Shown: positions 34,170-48,055 of the stretch, one piece after another
How positions within the stretch are numbered: the stretch's first letter is position 1
Layout: every line of letters begins with the position of its first letter
NCBI RefSeq assembly: GCF_049306965.1
Contig: NC_133184.1
Coordinates: 7,302,501 to 7,366,500, forward strand
DNA from: Danio rerio
Taxonomy: Eukaryota; Chordata; Actinopteri; Cypriniformes; Danionidae
Length of the DNA: 64,000 bases
Direction of reading: 5' to 3'
Program-made: the position numbers and the translations under genes
The notes under the pieces: model-generated
Database searches by the model: none
What the model was told of the DNA's origin: nothing
Seen by the model: the letters and a program-made list of their open reading frames with translations, nothing else

Positions 34170-34799
34170 TTAAACATAAAATTAGAGATGCCACTTCATT
34201 TAACCTCAGCCACTCATGTCTTGTAATGTGCGTCACGTTTCTCTCAATGCATATACTTTATTATGACAACAAACTTGTCTTATCACTGGCCATGCCTTGA
34301 TAGCACAGATATGCACTATAACAGACAAAAAGCACATGCAAAGTCCACCCTGTCTGCCCTTTTAAAAGCATCATCAGAAACGCCAACATTACGTAATAAA
34401 ATGCTAAACAAAACCAAATATGTCTTTAATGTTTGTGTTCACAATATTGAATTATTACATACTTCAGAATTTTTCTTTAAAACGTATCACAGGCTGTGCA
34501 TGATAAATACATAATCAGCATGTGTGTGCGGACTTATTTTTTCCTAAATGCAAGCAATCAGTGCCATGTCAACAAGGCTGATATCTACTGCAGAATCAGA
34601 CACAGATCGCATGAAATATGATGATAATCATTGAGCAGGATAAGACTGCATAGAGATGGTTGTAGAATTTTACACAGCAATAATCTTACAGATTAAACAT
34701 AGACTTGCTGTACAGCCCAAGAAATCCTTTTTATTAAATGTGTTAAATGTACATTTAAAGAACAGCATTACAGTACATTTACCAAATCCTGAAACAGTT

Positions 34800-36010
<1,211 letters not shown>

Positions 36011-36268
36011 AATTCTAAGAAACTTTACACTACATTACAACATTACGTTATTTATTTGACAGAAATTAAACAGTAGATCTGCAATATTAAGCAGTTATTT
36101 AGAGTAAAATACTGCAGTTTTTAAACATTATTAATTAGAATTTTTTTTTAAACTTTTTAGCACCATTACTACCACACGATCCTTCAGAAACCATAGCAAC
36201 ATGCAGATCATGTTATTATCAATGTTACATTATTAAAACATAGCATTATAAAAATATACACTACTTAC

Positions 36269-36320
36269 ATTGTCAGTGAAAAATCCTCTTTCCCCTTGAG
36301 TAATTTAGCTTTTGTTCTCC
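36269..36320 (-). CDS. Exon-like 52-nt segment, possible cracdl alternative exon
   Basis: Acceptor TTTTAACAG and donor GTAAGT bound 52 nt. Only the phase-1 frame is open: RTKAKLLKGKEDFSLT. It ends in phase 2, which matches cracdl exon 3 (30422-30557). If not spliced at GTAAGT, the frame stops one codon later (ATG TAA), so it could also be a terminal exon. Coding status is unproven. Confidence 0.35.
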
Positions 36321-37000
36321 CTGTTAAAAGACAAGCATTGCTTTATATCAGATAAACCCCAGCAGCTCTGTTCCAATCCCAAACACACAAAGAGAAGAAG
36401 AAACTGAAAGATAGACCAGAGAGAGTGCCAAATCACAAAAACAACTCATGAAAGAGAAAACAAGGAAAAGGAAAAGCTGACTAGAGATGCGCAAAGACTG
36501 ACGGTTGAACGCATGCTTTTTTCCCTGCACGTTTAAGCTCCTTACAAAACACTGAGCAGCTTTTTGAATGCACAGCCGATGAAAGCATCAGTCAGTATAA
36601 CACACCGCCCAGCACTTTATCAGCCACAGACTGCGTACGTGTTGATAAGGAGGATGTTTAATCAAAAATTAACGTTAATAAAGACACTGGGGTCAACATG
36701 GGCGTTGCTAGGCCTATTTTAGGAGGGCTATATTTCTACTCAGCCCCCCTAAAACTTTAGCGATTAGCTCATTAACTGTGCACTAAATCGCCTCAGTCCC
36801 GTTTAAATTTGATAAGTAAATGTCGGCAGAATTCGGCTCCTCCCCGTCTTTTAATTTTCATTTGATCAGCAAACCACATATGTGGACAGCGAGAGAGCGA
36901 GGTGTGTGTTTATTGATAAATTGTTATAATATGAGCTTATTTGCAGTTCTATGATCAAGATAACCTTGTATCACCTGTATCCCAATGTCACAGAGGAGCA

Positions 37001-37330
37001 CCCTGCTGAAAAACCAGCTTAAACCAGCCTAGGCTGTTTGGCTGGTTTTAGTTGGTTGACCAGCCTGGTTTTAGAGGGGTTTTGGCCATTTCCAGCCTGG
37101 TCTTAGATGGAAATAGCTGGTTGCCAGCCTGGTTTAAGCTGGACATAGCTGGTTTTGCCTGGGCTTCCAGCCTGGCTAGGCTGGTCAAGTTGGTTTAGGC
37201 TGGTCATCCTCCAGCCTGACCAGCTAAGACCAGGCTGGAAATGGCCAAAACCCCTCTAAAACCAGCTTGGTCAACCAGCTAAAACCAGCCAACCAGCCTA
37301 GGCTGGTTTAAGCTGTTTTTGTCAGTAGGG
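37001..37330. mobile_element. Palindromic MITE (CCCTGCTGAAAAACCAGC), copy 1
   Basis: AAACCAGCCTAGGCTG and GGTTTTAGAGGGGTTTTGGC on the left recur inverted on the right. Almost wholly made of CCAGC/GCTGG motifs. Confidence 0.88.
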
Positions 37331-37507
37331 CAGTCAGGTTTTTTCGGCATTCACCTCATCAACTCTGTTTTCTCCAGCAAAAAATGTACCTCTTAACGAA
37401 CATTTCGCTATTTTTATTTCAAAATGAACTACTAATATTAAATACTTTACAGTTTGTGTGGTATTATCTATACCATACAGTCTTGCACAGAAAGGATTAC
37501 ACACAGT

Positions 37508-38550
37508 GGGCCCTATCATACACCCGGCGCAGTGTGGCGCAAGACACAGCGCAGTAGTCTTTTGGTAGTTTCAGCTTGGCGCAAGAGTCGTTTTGAGGCG
37601 TTGCACTACGCTGTTTAAATAGCAAATGCATTAGCGCTCATTTGTGCGCCCATAGGCGTTCTGGTCTAAAAAGGAAGGCGTTCTGAGGCGGACCGCTGGC
37701 GCGTTGCTATTTTGAGAAACTATAATAGATTTTTCATTAGACCAAAACAAACCCGGTCTAAACTCCATTAACTATTTTCTAGCCTACATAAATATGAAAA
37801 ATCACTGCTTTTATGTCTTCTTCATCTCAGGAGGCTTTTTCAGTTCATTCATAACAATTTGCTTTTGTATAATGTTATTATTATTAGCAGTATTATTTAT
37901 TATATCCATATATATATTTGTTTTTATTAAAAACAAGCTTAGATTTGCCCACCTGTCAGGTTTAAGACCATATGGGGCATAGCATGTGTATTTGGAAATA
38001 ACTCAGTATTTTGACCCCACTTGGTCATTATTGTTCATTTATTCGTTTGCTGGAAATTAGAACTGAATTTAGAAATAGCTTTGAAACAAATCTTTGCGCT
38101 TAACAAACGAAATGAATTATTTATAGGCTAATTGATGTCTGTGCATAAAGGTTTCCCTATCCAAGAGCGAAAGTGAAAGTAGATCATTTATCTCTCATTC
38201 TCACGCAGTAGATGCTCTATTTAACAGTTTTCTGTTAAAAATCTGTCAACTGTTAACTGTTTGCTTGTGAAATGTTAATTTTTTCCACTTAGACTTACTT
38301 TGCGTCCTGTAAATAGCGAATACGCTCTTGGCGCGACGCAGCTGGGTCTTAAAGGGAATGGGAGATGAGACTATTCTCAAAACACACCTATAACTCATTA
38401 AGAAAATAAACTCAACCCTTTTAGACCATGCGTCTTGGCGCAAAGCAGGTTTCCCCGTCCGTTAATTAGCAAAAATGCGTTCTGACACGCCCTGAAAGCG
38501 TTTGCGCCCTGCATTTTGCGATCTGCGCATGGACCGTCAAAATAGAGCCC
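37508..38550. mobile_element. DNA transposon derivative with GGGCCC/GAGCCC ends, copy 1
   Basis: Ends GGGCCCTATCATACACCCGG and TGGACCGTCAAAATAGAGCC, with possible AGT duplications (37505-37507, 38551-38553). An inverted copy lies at 42180-43371. The 3-bp duplication would suit PIF/Harbinger, but the family is not confirmed. Confidence 0.78.
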
Positions 38551-39411
38551 AGTGACAGAGGCATATAGAGAATGTACTCATTTTAACTGTCACTGAGTCA
38601 CTAACAGAGATAAAAACATCAAGTGTTGTCCAGTGTTAAAAAATACTACTTGTCTATTATTATCATTCAGATCGTAAAATATGTGAATTAGCGTGTAAGT
38701 TTAAAATATATTTATATGTATGTCATTTAATTAGAAAAATGGCAGTTTATTTATTTAATACATTGAAACAAAAAATGCACTATAGAAAGTGGTTTTTAAT
38801 ACAGTAAACAGGTGGGTTGAGCCTAGCCTCTTTGGCTGATTCAGAACTCAAATGGCTGTGCCTGTCTATGTAATACAGTGAAATACTAGTATACAACCAA
38901 TATTAAACAAACATTTTAAGTGCCTTACTATTAAATTACTACTTATAAATGTAATATTAGGCTTTAAATATATATTATTTTTTATATGAGCCCCCCTAAA
39001 ATGAAAATCTTAAAATTGCCCCTGGTGGTCAGCTGCAGGCAGCCAGAGCATCACGTCTGATTTAAGCTCCTCTTGTGCTTGTAAATGATTTGTTAATATA
39101 AGAGACTGTTGAGCGTTTGTGTCAGGCATTTGCATGAACACGTCATCACTCGGTTTTTGTATGCAAATCTTTTTTGAAACTGTCACCTTTTGTTTGCATA
39201 TACTCTTCCATGTGTACTGTTTTTAAATGAATACAAATTGAAAAAAATGGTAATGTCAGTAAGATTTGCTTTTGAAGGAAATGCAACAATGCATTAACTG
39301 CTCAAAAGTGAATAAAACAGCTCATTATTTGACACAATATAGATATTTATTAATATTATAAATATTTCCAATAAATTGCATTTTTGTAATTGAGTGGATT
39401 GAACCAACACA

Positions 39412-39657
39412 ATCTCACGGCAATTCGTAACTTTTTCATTTAGTGGCTAATTCGTATGAATTCGTACGATCTAATTCGTACAATTTAGTACGATTTGCTT
39501 ATCCCCCAATGACGGTTGGGGTTAGGGGTGGGGTCAGGTGCCACGCCTCCTTTTTAAAATCGTACCATTTCGTACGACTGAACTCGTACGAATTAGTACG
39601 AATTAGCCACTAAACTGGCAAAACGTAAAATACTTACGTTTTCTCGTGAGATCAGGC
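39412..39657. mobile_element. Palindromic MITE (ATTCGTACGA-rich)
   Basis: TTAGTGGCTAATTCGTATGA pairs with GTACGAATTAGCCACTAAA; ends near CACAATCTCACG and TCGTGAGATCAGGCTGG. Confidence 0.8.
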
Positions 39658-39869
39658 TGGATTGAACATAAGCAATTAAGTTTTCTCCCTAAAAAAACTG
39701 TTTCAGCTCAATTTAAAAAAGTACTTTGAACAAATAGCTTACATTACAGTCAAAATCAGAAAGTTAAGGTGTTGTGTATAGGGTGGACAGTTAACCTGTA
39801 GTACATGTAGACGAATTACCAACCTACGTCACACGGGTTCCAGGTTGCAAAAAGAGACCACTGTTAATA

Positions 39870-40035
39870 GTAAACATGTCGTATTGTGCAGTAGGATGCC
39901 AAACTTAAAAGTCCAAAAATTAAAAACTTAAATTTTACTATACACCACACTGCTTTAAATGCCAACAGCAGACGTCTTTGGCTAAAATGGAGCTGAATAA
40001 AGTGAGGACCTAATTAGAAATGCTGTACTCTGCTG
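39870..40035 (+). pseudogene. THAP-like zinc-finger fragment, degenerate
   Basis: ATG then MSYCAVGCQT, stops, KLKFYYTPH and spaced Cys codons resemble the start of a THAP domain (C2CH), as in P-element or THAP9-like transposases. Two in-frame stops show decay. Weak match. Confidence 0.35.
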
Positions 40036-41604
40036 TTCTCCTTTCATATTAGGTGAGTTCTCGCTATGCTGAATCATGCACATTACTCATTTTTGATTGC
40101 AGCAATGATTTCAGCAAAAACAGTTAAAAGTTACGTTTATTAAGGTAAACTTGGTTTTATATTCACACATTCATTCAGAGACATCTTGTGACACACTCTC
40201 TATATTGTTTACCATGGCACTTTTAATATTTGGTCTGAAATAACCTGCAAGTGTGACTTGAAACAACATTAACACGGTTTATTTGACTGTGAACAAGGTT
40301 GTGGTTTGACAAGTCATTGGCTGCTATCATGATTTCGCTATTTAGAGTTTGCAAATAATACTTTTATGGAATTATATTATTAAGGAGAAAGTCAGAATGT
40401 GCGATTATAAAACCAACTTTACCTCTATGTGTAAGTTCACATACCCTGTCGTACAGGTGTAGTTCGCTGTCAGAACACAGTAGTTTTGCTTGTTGATGAT
40501 TACCCAGGCCTTGTATAACATTAGCTCCATCTTCCATCTCTGTCTTTGGCTAAGCAGAACCTCGGTTTTTAGCTCTACATAGTTTTGAATCTGGTCATCA
40601 TGGAGCATTATTTCTTGCACATGACCACACAGAACAAAATTGTTGGCATCTAAAGACTTGTGGGCCTTTAACTTCTCTCTTGTAAAATCACTTGGAGCTT
40701 TAATGAGTTTGTATATTTGGGGTTGAATGCTTGATCATTTCATCTTATCCAATATCCATTGGGAGGGTGCTATCGCAAATGGACCTGTCAAATGAACGCC
40801 GCTCACTTTAACGTTAATTTTGCAGAATGACTGTGCTTATCACTGGGTGACAAGCTGGTATAATACGCTGAAAGCATTATGTAAATAATATATATCATAT
40901 GTAATCAATATAAATTATTTCAAAGACAACAACAAACTATGTACCGCATCGAATGTCATTCCCTCGCTGTAAATGCTAGCGCTCCCGGTTTTTTCTGCCA
41001 CCTCGCTCCGCGCGCATCTTGAATGTTTACAAACCGCAAATTTTGTCTATTTAGTTTCTTTTTCAAAAAGGTGATATAAATATGTTTATACAACAGCTTT
41101 GTCTGGTTCTTGGCTGATAGTCTTGCGATATTCTGCAAATGACACCACTCGTCCATCCTCAACCCAACTCCGCCCACAGCAACAAGCAGAGGAGACTCTA
41201 CAGTTTGACAAATATTACTGCTATTGGACAACATAATGCACTTTTGAGGCTTTTTAGGCAAGAAAGTCATTGTTTAGATTGCAACTATGCAGTTTATTTA
41301 AAAGGACAGAGGCTATTTTTAAATATTTATAATTTTCTGAGAGCATCTTTAGCCTCATTAGCCTTTCTTTGAGCAAAGATGGTTGATGATGTTCATCCAC
41401 AAGATGATGACAGAGACCACATAATAAGCCCTAAGAGAAAAACTGCATAATTTCAAACTACAACTGAATAAATGATTATTAAACTGGTAAATGACTAAGT
41501 CGATCTCTTACGTTTGAATGTTGTTTTGCTGTATTTATACCAAAGTAATTTTGTGACCACTAAAGAACCAACATTTAAACCACTCTGTATGTCATAGGGT
41601 TGAG

Positions 41605-41690
41605 CGATGTCAACCAATTTGGCATTGTACGATGTCTAATGTGAAACATCGCGATGGACGATGGCATCGTCAAAAAGCGGGGGAGAGAGG
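41605..41690 (+). mobile_element. hAT-like 5' end fragment
   Basis: TAGGGTTGAGCGATGTCAAC, then GATGTCTAATGTGAAACATCG, then CATCGTC: a terminal motif seen in fish hAT elements. The far end is absent. Confidence 0.45.
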
Positions 41691-41889
41691 GGAAGGCTCT
41701 GAAGAGCGAGGAGGGATCCGGGGATTTGAGGCCTGAGAGGGAGACACGCGATTTCCGGGAGATTATCGCTCGTTTGCGGGCATTATAAGTCCCGCAAATG
41801 CATTGAGACTCCCGGAACTTCCGAGAGACTTGGGATGTCTGAATATCATGTTTAACAACTATAGTGAGATGCGATCCAGCGGAACATCC

Positions 41890-42024
41890 TTCAAATGTTT
41901 TATTATAATATTATGTTTAGAAATGTGTTTAAAAAAATCTTCTCGCCGTTAAACAGAAATTGGGGGAAAAAAAAATAAACTAGCTAATAATTCAGGGAGG
42001 CTAATTATTCTGACTTTAACTGTG
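41890..42024 (-). mobile_element. CAGTTGAAGTC-family MITE fragment
   Basis: TTATGTTTAGAAATGTGTTT and TAATTATTCTGACTTTAACTG are the terminal 130 bp of the family. Confidence 0.8.
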
Positions 42025-42179
42025 TATAAATAGTGTTGGCTTGTTTTGGACATTATTTAAAACATGTGCCAGAGAAATGAGTAAGTTTGAATATTTGGGG
42101 GGCAAGTAAAAATCCTTTACTCAGGCCATTAAAAAACTCCATAGCATTTTTCCCGGTATAAGTCTGAATGTAATTCATA

Positions 42180-43371
42180 GGGCTCTATTTTGACGGTCCA
42201 TGCGCAAAGCGCAGGGCGCAAACGCTTTCAGGGCATGTCAGAATGCATTTTTGCTAATTTAAGGACGGGAAAATCCGCTTTGCGCCATGGCGCATGGTCT
42301 AAAAGGGTTGAGTTTACTTTCTTAATGAGTTATAGGTGTGTTTTGAAAATAAACCAATTAGAGTCTCATCTCCCATTACCTTTAAGAGCCAGCTGCGTCG
42401 CGCCAAGAGCGCATTCGCTATTTACAGGACGCAAAGTAAGTCTAAGTGGAAAAACTGAGCATTTCACTAGCAAACAGTTAATAGTTTTTTAACAGAAAAC
42501 TGTTAAACAGAGCATCTACTGCGTGAGAATGAGAAATAATGGATCTACTTTCACTTTCACTCTTGGATAGGGAAACCTTTACAGACATCAATTAGCCTAT
42601 AAATAATTAATTGCATTTGTTAAGCGCAAATATTCGTTTCAAAGCTATTTCTAAATTCAGTTCTAATTTCCAGCAAACTAATAAATGAACAATATTAATG
42701 AAGTGTGCACAAAAACCTGATTTTCATCCTAAAACACATGCTGTGCCCCATATGGTCTAAAACATGCAGGTGGGCAAATCTAAGCTTGTTTTTAATAAAA
42801 CAAATATAAATATGGATATAATAAATAATACTGCTAATAATAATAACATTATACAAAAGCAAATTGTTACGAATGAACTGAAAAATCCTCCCGAGATGAA
42901 GAAGACATAAAAGCAGTGATTTTTCATATTTATGTAGGCTAGAAAATAATATGTTTTGTAATATTTTAATCCTATAATAATTTATATCCTATATCTATTC
43001 TTATTATATCCTATATATATATATATCCTTAATATTTAATTTTTTTCATATGTAAAGATATTTGCCTATTGCTCTCTTGTGAGTGTTAAGCAGTGTGTAA
43101 GCAAGGCGCAACTCTGCGCCGGAGTTTAGACCGGGTTTGTTTTGGTCTAATGAAAAATCTATTATATTTTTTCAGCGGTCAGCGGTCCGCCTCAGAACGC
43201 CTTCCTTTTTAGACTAGAACGCTTATGGGCGCACAAATTAGGGCTAATGCATTTGCTATTTAAACAGCGTAGCGCAACGCCTCAAAACGACTCTTGCGCC
43301 AAGCTGAAACTACCAAAAGACTATTGCACCGTGCCTTGCGCCACATTGCGCCGGGTGTATGTTAGGGTCCC
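42180..43371. mobile_element. DNA transposon derivative with GGGCTC ends, copy 2 (inverted)
   Basis: Starts GGGCTCTATTTTGACGGTCC and ends CCGGGTGTATGTTAGGGTCC. Its interior matches 37508-38550 in reverse (for example ACCATATGGGGC-like and AAGAGCG blocks), plus an extra AT-rich stretch near 42950-43070. Confidence 0.8.
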
Positions 43372-43958
43372 CCTCATGTTCTTAAAGCGGTCTTAGCAAG
43401 CTGTTTAGTGTATGGTTTGGAGATAACGTGGAGTTAAGCAGATGAAATGCTGCCTTTTCTTCTGAGCAGACAACGACAGGAGCTCTCAACTCCCTCTTGT
43501 GTGTTACTATAAGTAACTCTGAAAGTAGGCTGCAACCTATTTGCAATCTGAAAAAGGAGAAATAAAGGAATGACTGGCTGTCAAAGGAAAATACTCAGCC
43601 CATTGTACACATCTATAGATGCATACATCTCATTCATTGACTTATAACCCTAAAAATGTATTGAACTGGCCCATGATCTCAGAGGAAGAGACGTTTTGTA
43701 TCCGCAAAAGCACAGAGCAGCATTGCCCCAGATACAGCCGCAAATCTGTGTCAGATCCAGAGTTGGCCACAAATCCCTCTCCTTTCCTCCTACTGGACAA
43801 AAGTCAGCTCGACATCTGGGTGACTTTCAGCCAGCCTACATAATGCGTCTGGCCTTCGCATATACAGTAATCCAGCCTGGGTTCATGTTGTCAGATTCAC
43901 ACATGCATGCTGATAGGACGCAAATTGATCTGCACATATGTGTCGTTTCATGATACAG

Positions 43959-44060
43959 GGTTTCTGCAGATATCATAATGTCAAATTTAAGACTGTTTAA
44001 GATCTTTTTAAGACCATTAAGTATTAATTTTAAGACCTAAATGACATTATCAAAAACACG
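43959..44060 (+). mobile_element. hAT-like 5' end fragment
   Basis: CAGGGTTTCTGCAGATATC, followed by repeated TTTAAGAC motifs, a known type of fish hAT terminus. The partner end was not seen. Confidence 0.5.
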
Positions 44061-44976
44061 CATAAGCATAAAGAGAAAATGCAAAACTCACAAAATGAGT
44101 GGCAAAATAAATGTATTGAAATTGAACAGTACTAAAGACAGGTTAGATGCACCATTTGACTACAGAAAAAACAAACAAACATCTTAAGGCTGATTTATAG
44201 CTTCACCTTGAGGTGCATCATGCACTCCACTGACTGCGCGCACACTTCAAACAGACGAGGCTCTTTAAAACGACAAGCAGCGGTCAAAAGAAACCCACCG
44301 TAAACTCAGAAAGATAAACATAGAAGTAGGAAATTTCTGGAACTACGTCATATATATCATTATTATCATTCAATATTTTTAAGCTAATTATTTTTAAAAA
44401 TTTGTTTATAATTTATTATAATGATTATAAAGATTTTTATAACCATTCGAGCTTTTTCAAATCAAACTTTGATGCATCACTTGCTTTTGTTCATATCTCG
44501 GACAGTTCTACCAATTAAAGTTAAATATTAATGACAACAAAACATGGGTTGCTCTCCAGTTCTACTTTTTATTATGGCAAGAATTAAAAAGAAGGCGAGG
44601 GAGTGGCGCAGTAGGTAGTGCTGATATGGGTTGCAACTGAAATCTGCAGGAAGGCGGCTCTCCAGGAACAGGGTTGGCCACCCCTGATATATAGTCTCAT
44701 CTGGATATTTCTTTTAAATAAAATTTTTTATAGGATGCTTGACAATGTTTGTGCATGTAGATTAGATTAGACAGTAGGGCTAATCTATCAAAATATCTTG
44801 CGATAACTATCCAAAAAATAGTTCACTTAAATTCATATGTTAGGGAAAAAATATTAAATGAAAATTAGTTAAAAAAAAAAAGAGGAATTTTTATATATTT
44901 TTTTTAATTTCTAAAGATGTTCGGTGACTAAAATATAATTTTAATAAATATAACCATTTCATATAATTATTTTGTT

Positions 44977-45930
44977 CATTCATTCATTCAAACATTTTCT
45001 TTTCCACAGTGGAATGAACCGCAAACTTATTTAGCATATGAGCAATTCCATGAAAATGTCAACCTTGCCATGAAAAGAAAAATGTTTTCACCAAAATAGC
45101 GAAACCGTTTCTACATTTTTTGCGCAGGCAAGTGTTTTACAGTACTTTAAAAATACTTAAAAATGTCGCTGTCAATGTTTTCAAACTATTATATTTGATT
45201 TACCAAAGTCAAACAAATGACAATTTCACATCCGTCACATCCATAACGAAAAAGTGTCACATCCTAACAAAGCTTTTCCCTCAAAAATGCAAAAATGTCA
45301 AAATAAAATAAAATCAATCAGTTTTGTTCTATAAAGAGCCAACTATTATCCTTTTGTTGAGCATTATTTATTTTGGGTTGTGCAGTTTAATTCACAGAAT
45401 TTCTACGAAATATGTTGTATACTGTAAACTCACAGACTTTTTTTGTCACATCCATAACGCTTGTTTATTTTCCTCATTTAAAGTATAAAAATGTTCACAG
45501 ATTGAATTTTTTTGATCCCATAACTCTGTGGTTAGTTGTTTTGGAAAATATAAACAGATGGTTCAATATAATGTTAACGTATACTTTCTCTGCGAATTTA
45601 TGTTTTGAATTTTTACTGCAAATGTCACATCCATAACGCTGGAATCAGCCATATGTTTTACACAGTGGATGCCCTTCCAGCTGCAACCCATCACTGTGAA
45701 ACATCCATGCGCGCTTACATTTACACTCAAACACTACGGCCAATTTTAGCTTATTCAATTCACCTATAGCACATGTGCTTGGAAACCGGAGCACCCGGAG
45801 GAAACCCACGCACACACAGGGAGAACATGCAAACTCCACACAGAAATGCCAACTGACCCCGATGGGGCTCGAACCAGTGACCATCTTTCTGTGAGGCAAA
45901 CGTGCTACCCACTGCGCCACCGTGACACCA
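44977..45930 (-). mobile_element. DANA/HE1-type SINE split by another repeat
   Basis: SINE tail at 44977-45040 and body plus head at 45650-45930, flanked by the exact duplication TTATTTTGTT (44967-44976, 45932-45941). The 609 bp between is a separate later insertion. Confidence 0.9.
45041..45649 (+). mobile_element. Insertion with GTCACATCCATAACG motifs, copy 2
   Basis: Starts AGCAATTCCATG and ends ACGCTGGAATCAGC (short imperfect inverted ends), flanked by CATATG on both sides inside a SINE. It holds at least three exact GTCACATCCATAACG motifs and one broken one. No coding sequence. Confidence 0.8.
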
Positions 45931-46629
45931 TTTATTTTGTTCAAATGCACCAAAATATATAACTTATATTCAGGGCCGTGCACAGGGGGGTGGTGAGGTG
46001 GCTAGAGCCACTGCCCCTCTGCCCTTTGCGATCCCCCCCCCACTTCTTCAATTTTGTAATCGCTCCCTCACCAGGGTCTGTGCACGGGCCTGCTTATATT
46101 CGCTGAGAAATTAATAAAGATATTCATGCATAAACAGCTGAGCACTGTATATTGTGATAGGAAAGTTTTGTCAGCCACTTAGCTTTACCCTATACTGCTA
46201 TTTATGCATGTTCTCTCAAATATTCTAGCTGTAATAATTCATTCTACTGTGATAAAATCACTATTCACGTCTACAAAAATGTAAATTTCACTAATAATTT
46301 TCGACAAAAAAAATTTACATTTCCCTAATAAATTGTTCTTTGAAGTACAGTGAGACTCCAGGTCTATAATTTAAAGTGTTAACATACTTTCTAATAAGAT
46401 ACAAGAAGATCACCAGGATTATTTTACAAAACCTTACATTTAAAAAAAGATGTTAGCGCTTCTATATTTCAATTCAAATTGATAAGAAATTACATTAAGA
46501 TTTCTTGTCAAGTTGTTGCCATTAAATTGGATTAACAAAACGGGTGTTTAGATTTTATTAACATAGTGTGTACTTTCCAACTAAAATGTTTTATATAATA
46601 TTATTATGATAATTCTTGAAATTTTAATT

Positions 46630-46770
46630 CTTTTTAAAATGATTCCCAAGTGAGGTTTAACAGAGCAAGGACATTTTTGCACAGTATTTCATTTTACATT
46701 ATTCTTTCAGAGAAAGACGTGTTTATTTTAGTTTGGCTGATATTAAAATAATACCTTTAAGATGAATACT
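46630..46770 (-). mobile_element. Old CAGTTGAAGTC-family MITE fragment
   Basis: ATTCCCAAGTGAGGTTTAAC, AGAGCAAGGACATTTTTGC and AGAAAGACGTGTTTATTT align with the family's interior with many changes. Confidence 0.55.
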
Positions 46771-46779
46771 AACAGCCTA

Positions 46780-47880
46780 TCTCGCAAAACTAGTGAAATA
46801 GTATGTAATCATAGCAATAACAGAACTAAATAATTGTTAGAAATTTTGTCATTATAACCATGTAGAAAAATGTGTTGAAATCAAATCTTTCCGATAATCA
46901 ATAGCGAAATATTTGAAAAAGAATTACATTTCATAAGCAGTGTAATTTTGTCATTAAAGGCCTATATGTAAAATAATAATAATAATAAATAAACGGAATA
47001 ATCTATTCTGACAGATGATTATCTGACAATATATTCAAATCGAAAGAAAATAGAGATTTAAACTGTATGCAAATGAAGCCGCACTTTTTTTTTAAGTTAT
47101 CGCATCCTGGAAATGTTTCATGAGCAGAACATAATGCTCATCGCTTCAGTCGGTTTCTCTTGAGAGCTGAAAGTGTTTTTCAGAGACAACGCTCTATATT
47201 TTTCTGAACCGAGATGAGAAGAGCCCATATCGAGATTAAGGGCGATTATAAATTTAATCTCCTGCAGTGAATTCATGCGAGTGTCATTGTAACTAATGAT
47301 TTCTAATATGACAAGCTAAAGAAACTCTGACGGACACAAGCAAACAAACAAATACAGCAACTCAACTCGACACCGTCTGCGTTTCAATTACACTAATTGA
47401 CAGCATTACTAGTCAACAATCTGTTTTCCTTCACAAACCACAAACAATGTAGTTTATATAAAAGATGATGACTACATACTCATTCAAAAACACATTAACT
47501 ATTAGCATGTCTTTCGCCACGTAACTGTTAAACGTAATATACTTGCACATTCTTACGCTTTTAATATTAATACAAAGCATATCGTAAATAATACAGTATC
47601 TAAAATCCGGATTAACACAAAAATAGACATTATGACTGCCCTCAGATTTAATACGAATGTAAATATAATGGCAGGTAGGCTACTCACATGCTGATGTAAA
47701 TCATTGAGGAGGAAAGTTGATGTGATTTCTGCCATTCGTTTGCTCTTTGACTGAGCAGGTGGAGCGAAACACCGTCATATCAAGCGATGCGTGACGTTGA
47801 ACACAAGGTGTAATATTAACGCAAATCTTTCCTCTTGAAGACTGAGTGACCACAAGATGGCGCCGCTACAGTGCAAAACG
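46780..47880. other. Unique DNA between mitd1 and cracdl coding exons
   Basis: No repeat recognised. On the minus strand ATGGCAGAAATC at 47735 opens 16 codons before a GTGAGT donor; this could be a cracdl 5' UTR exon, but its phase does not fit any coding exon downstream in frame. Confidence 0.35.
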
Positions 47881-48055
47881 TTTATTGAAATCAGCATCGC
47901 AAGTAAAACAGCTCACCTTTACGGTTTGAATCAAGGGCACATTATATAATGGTGACAGAAATATTAGACACATTTTATTTACAAATGTACTTTTTACAAT
48001 AGTTACAGAAGCAGAACAAGTAAACATACATTTCAGTGAACAGAAGTTTGAGGGA

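Noticed and set aside
47688-47735. Coding first exon MAEITSTFLLNDLHQH
   Set aside because: It ends in phase 0 and joining it to cracdl exon 1 gives an immediate stop; it may at best be a 5' UTR exon.
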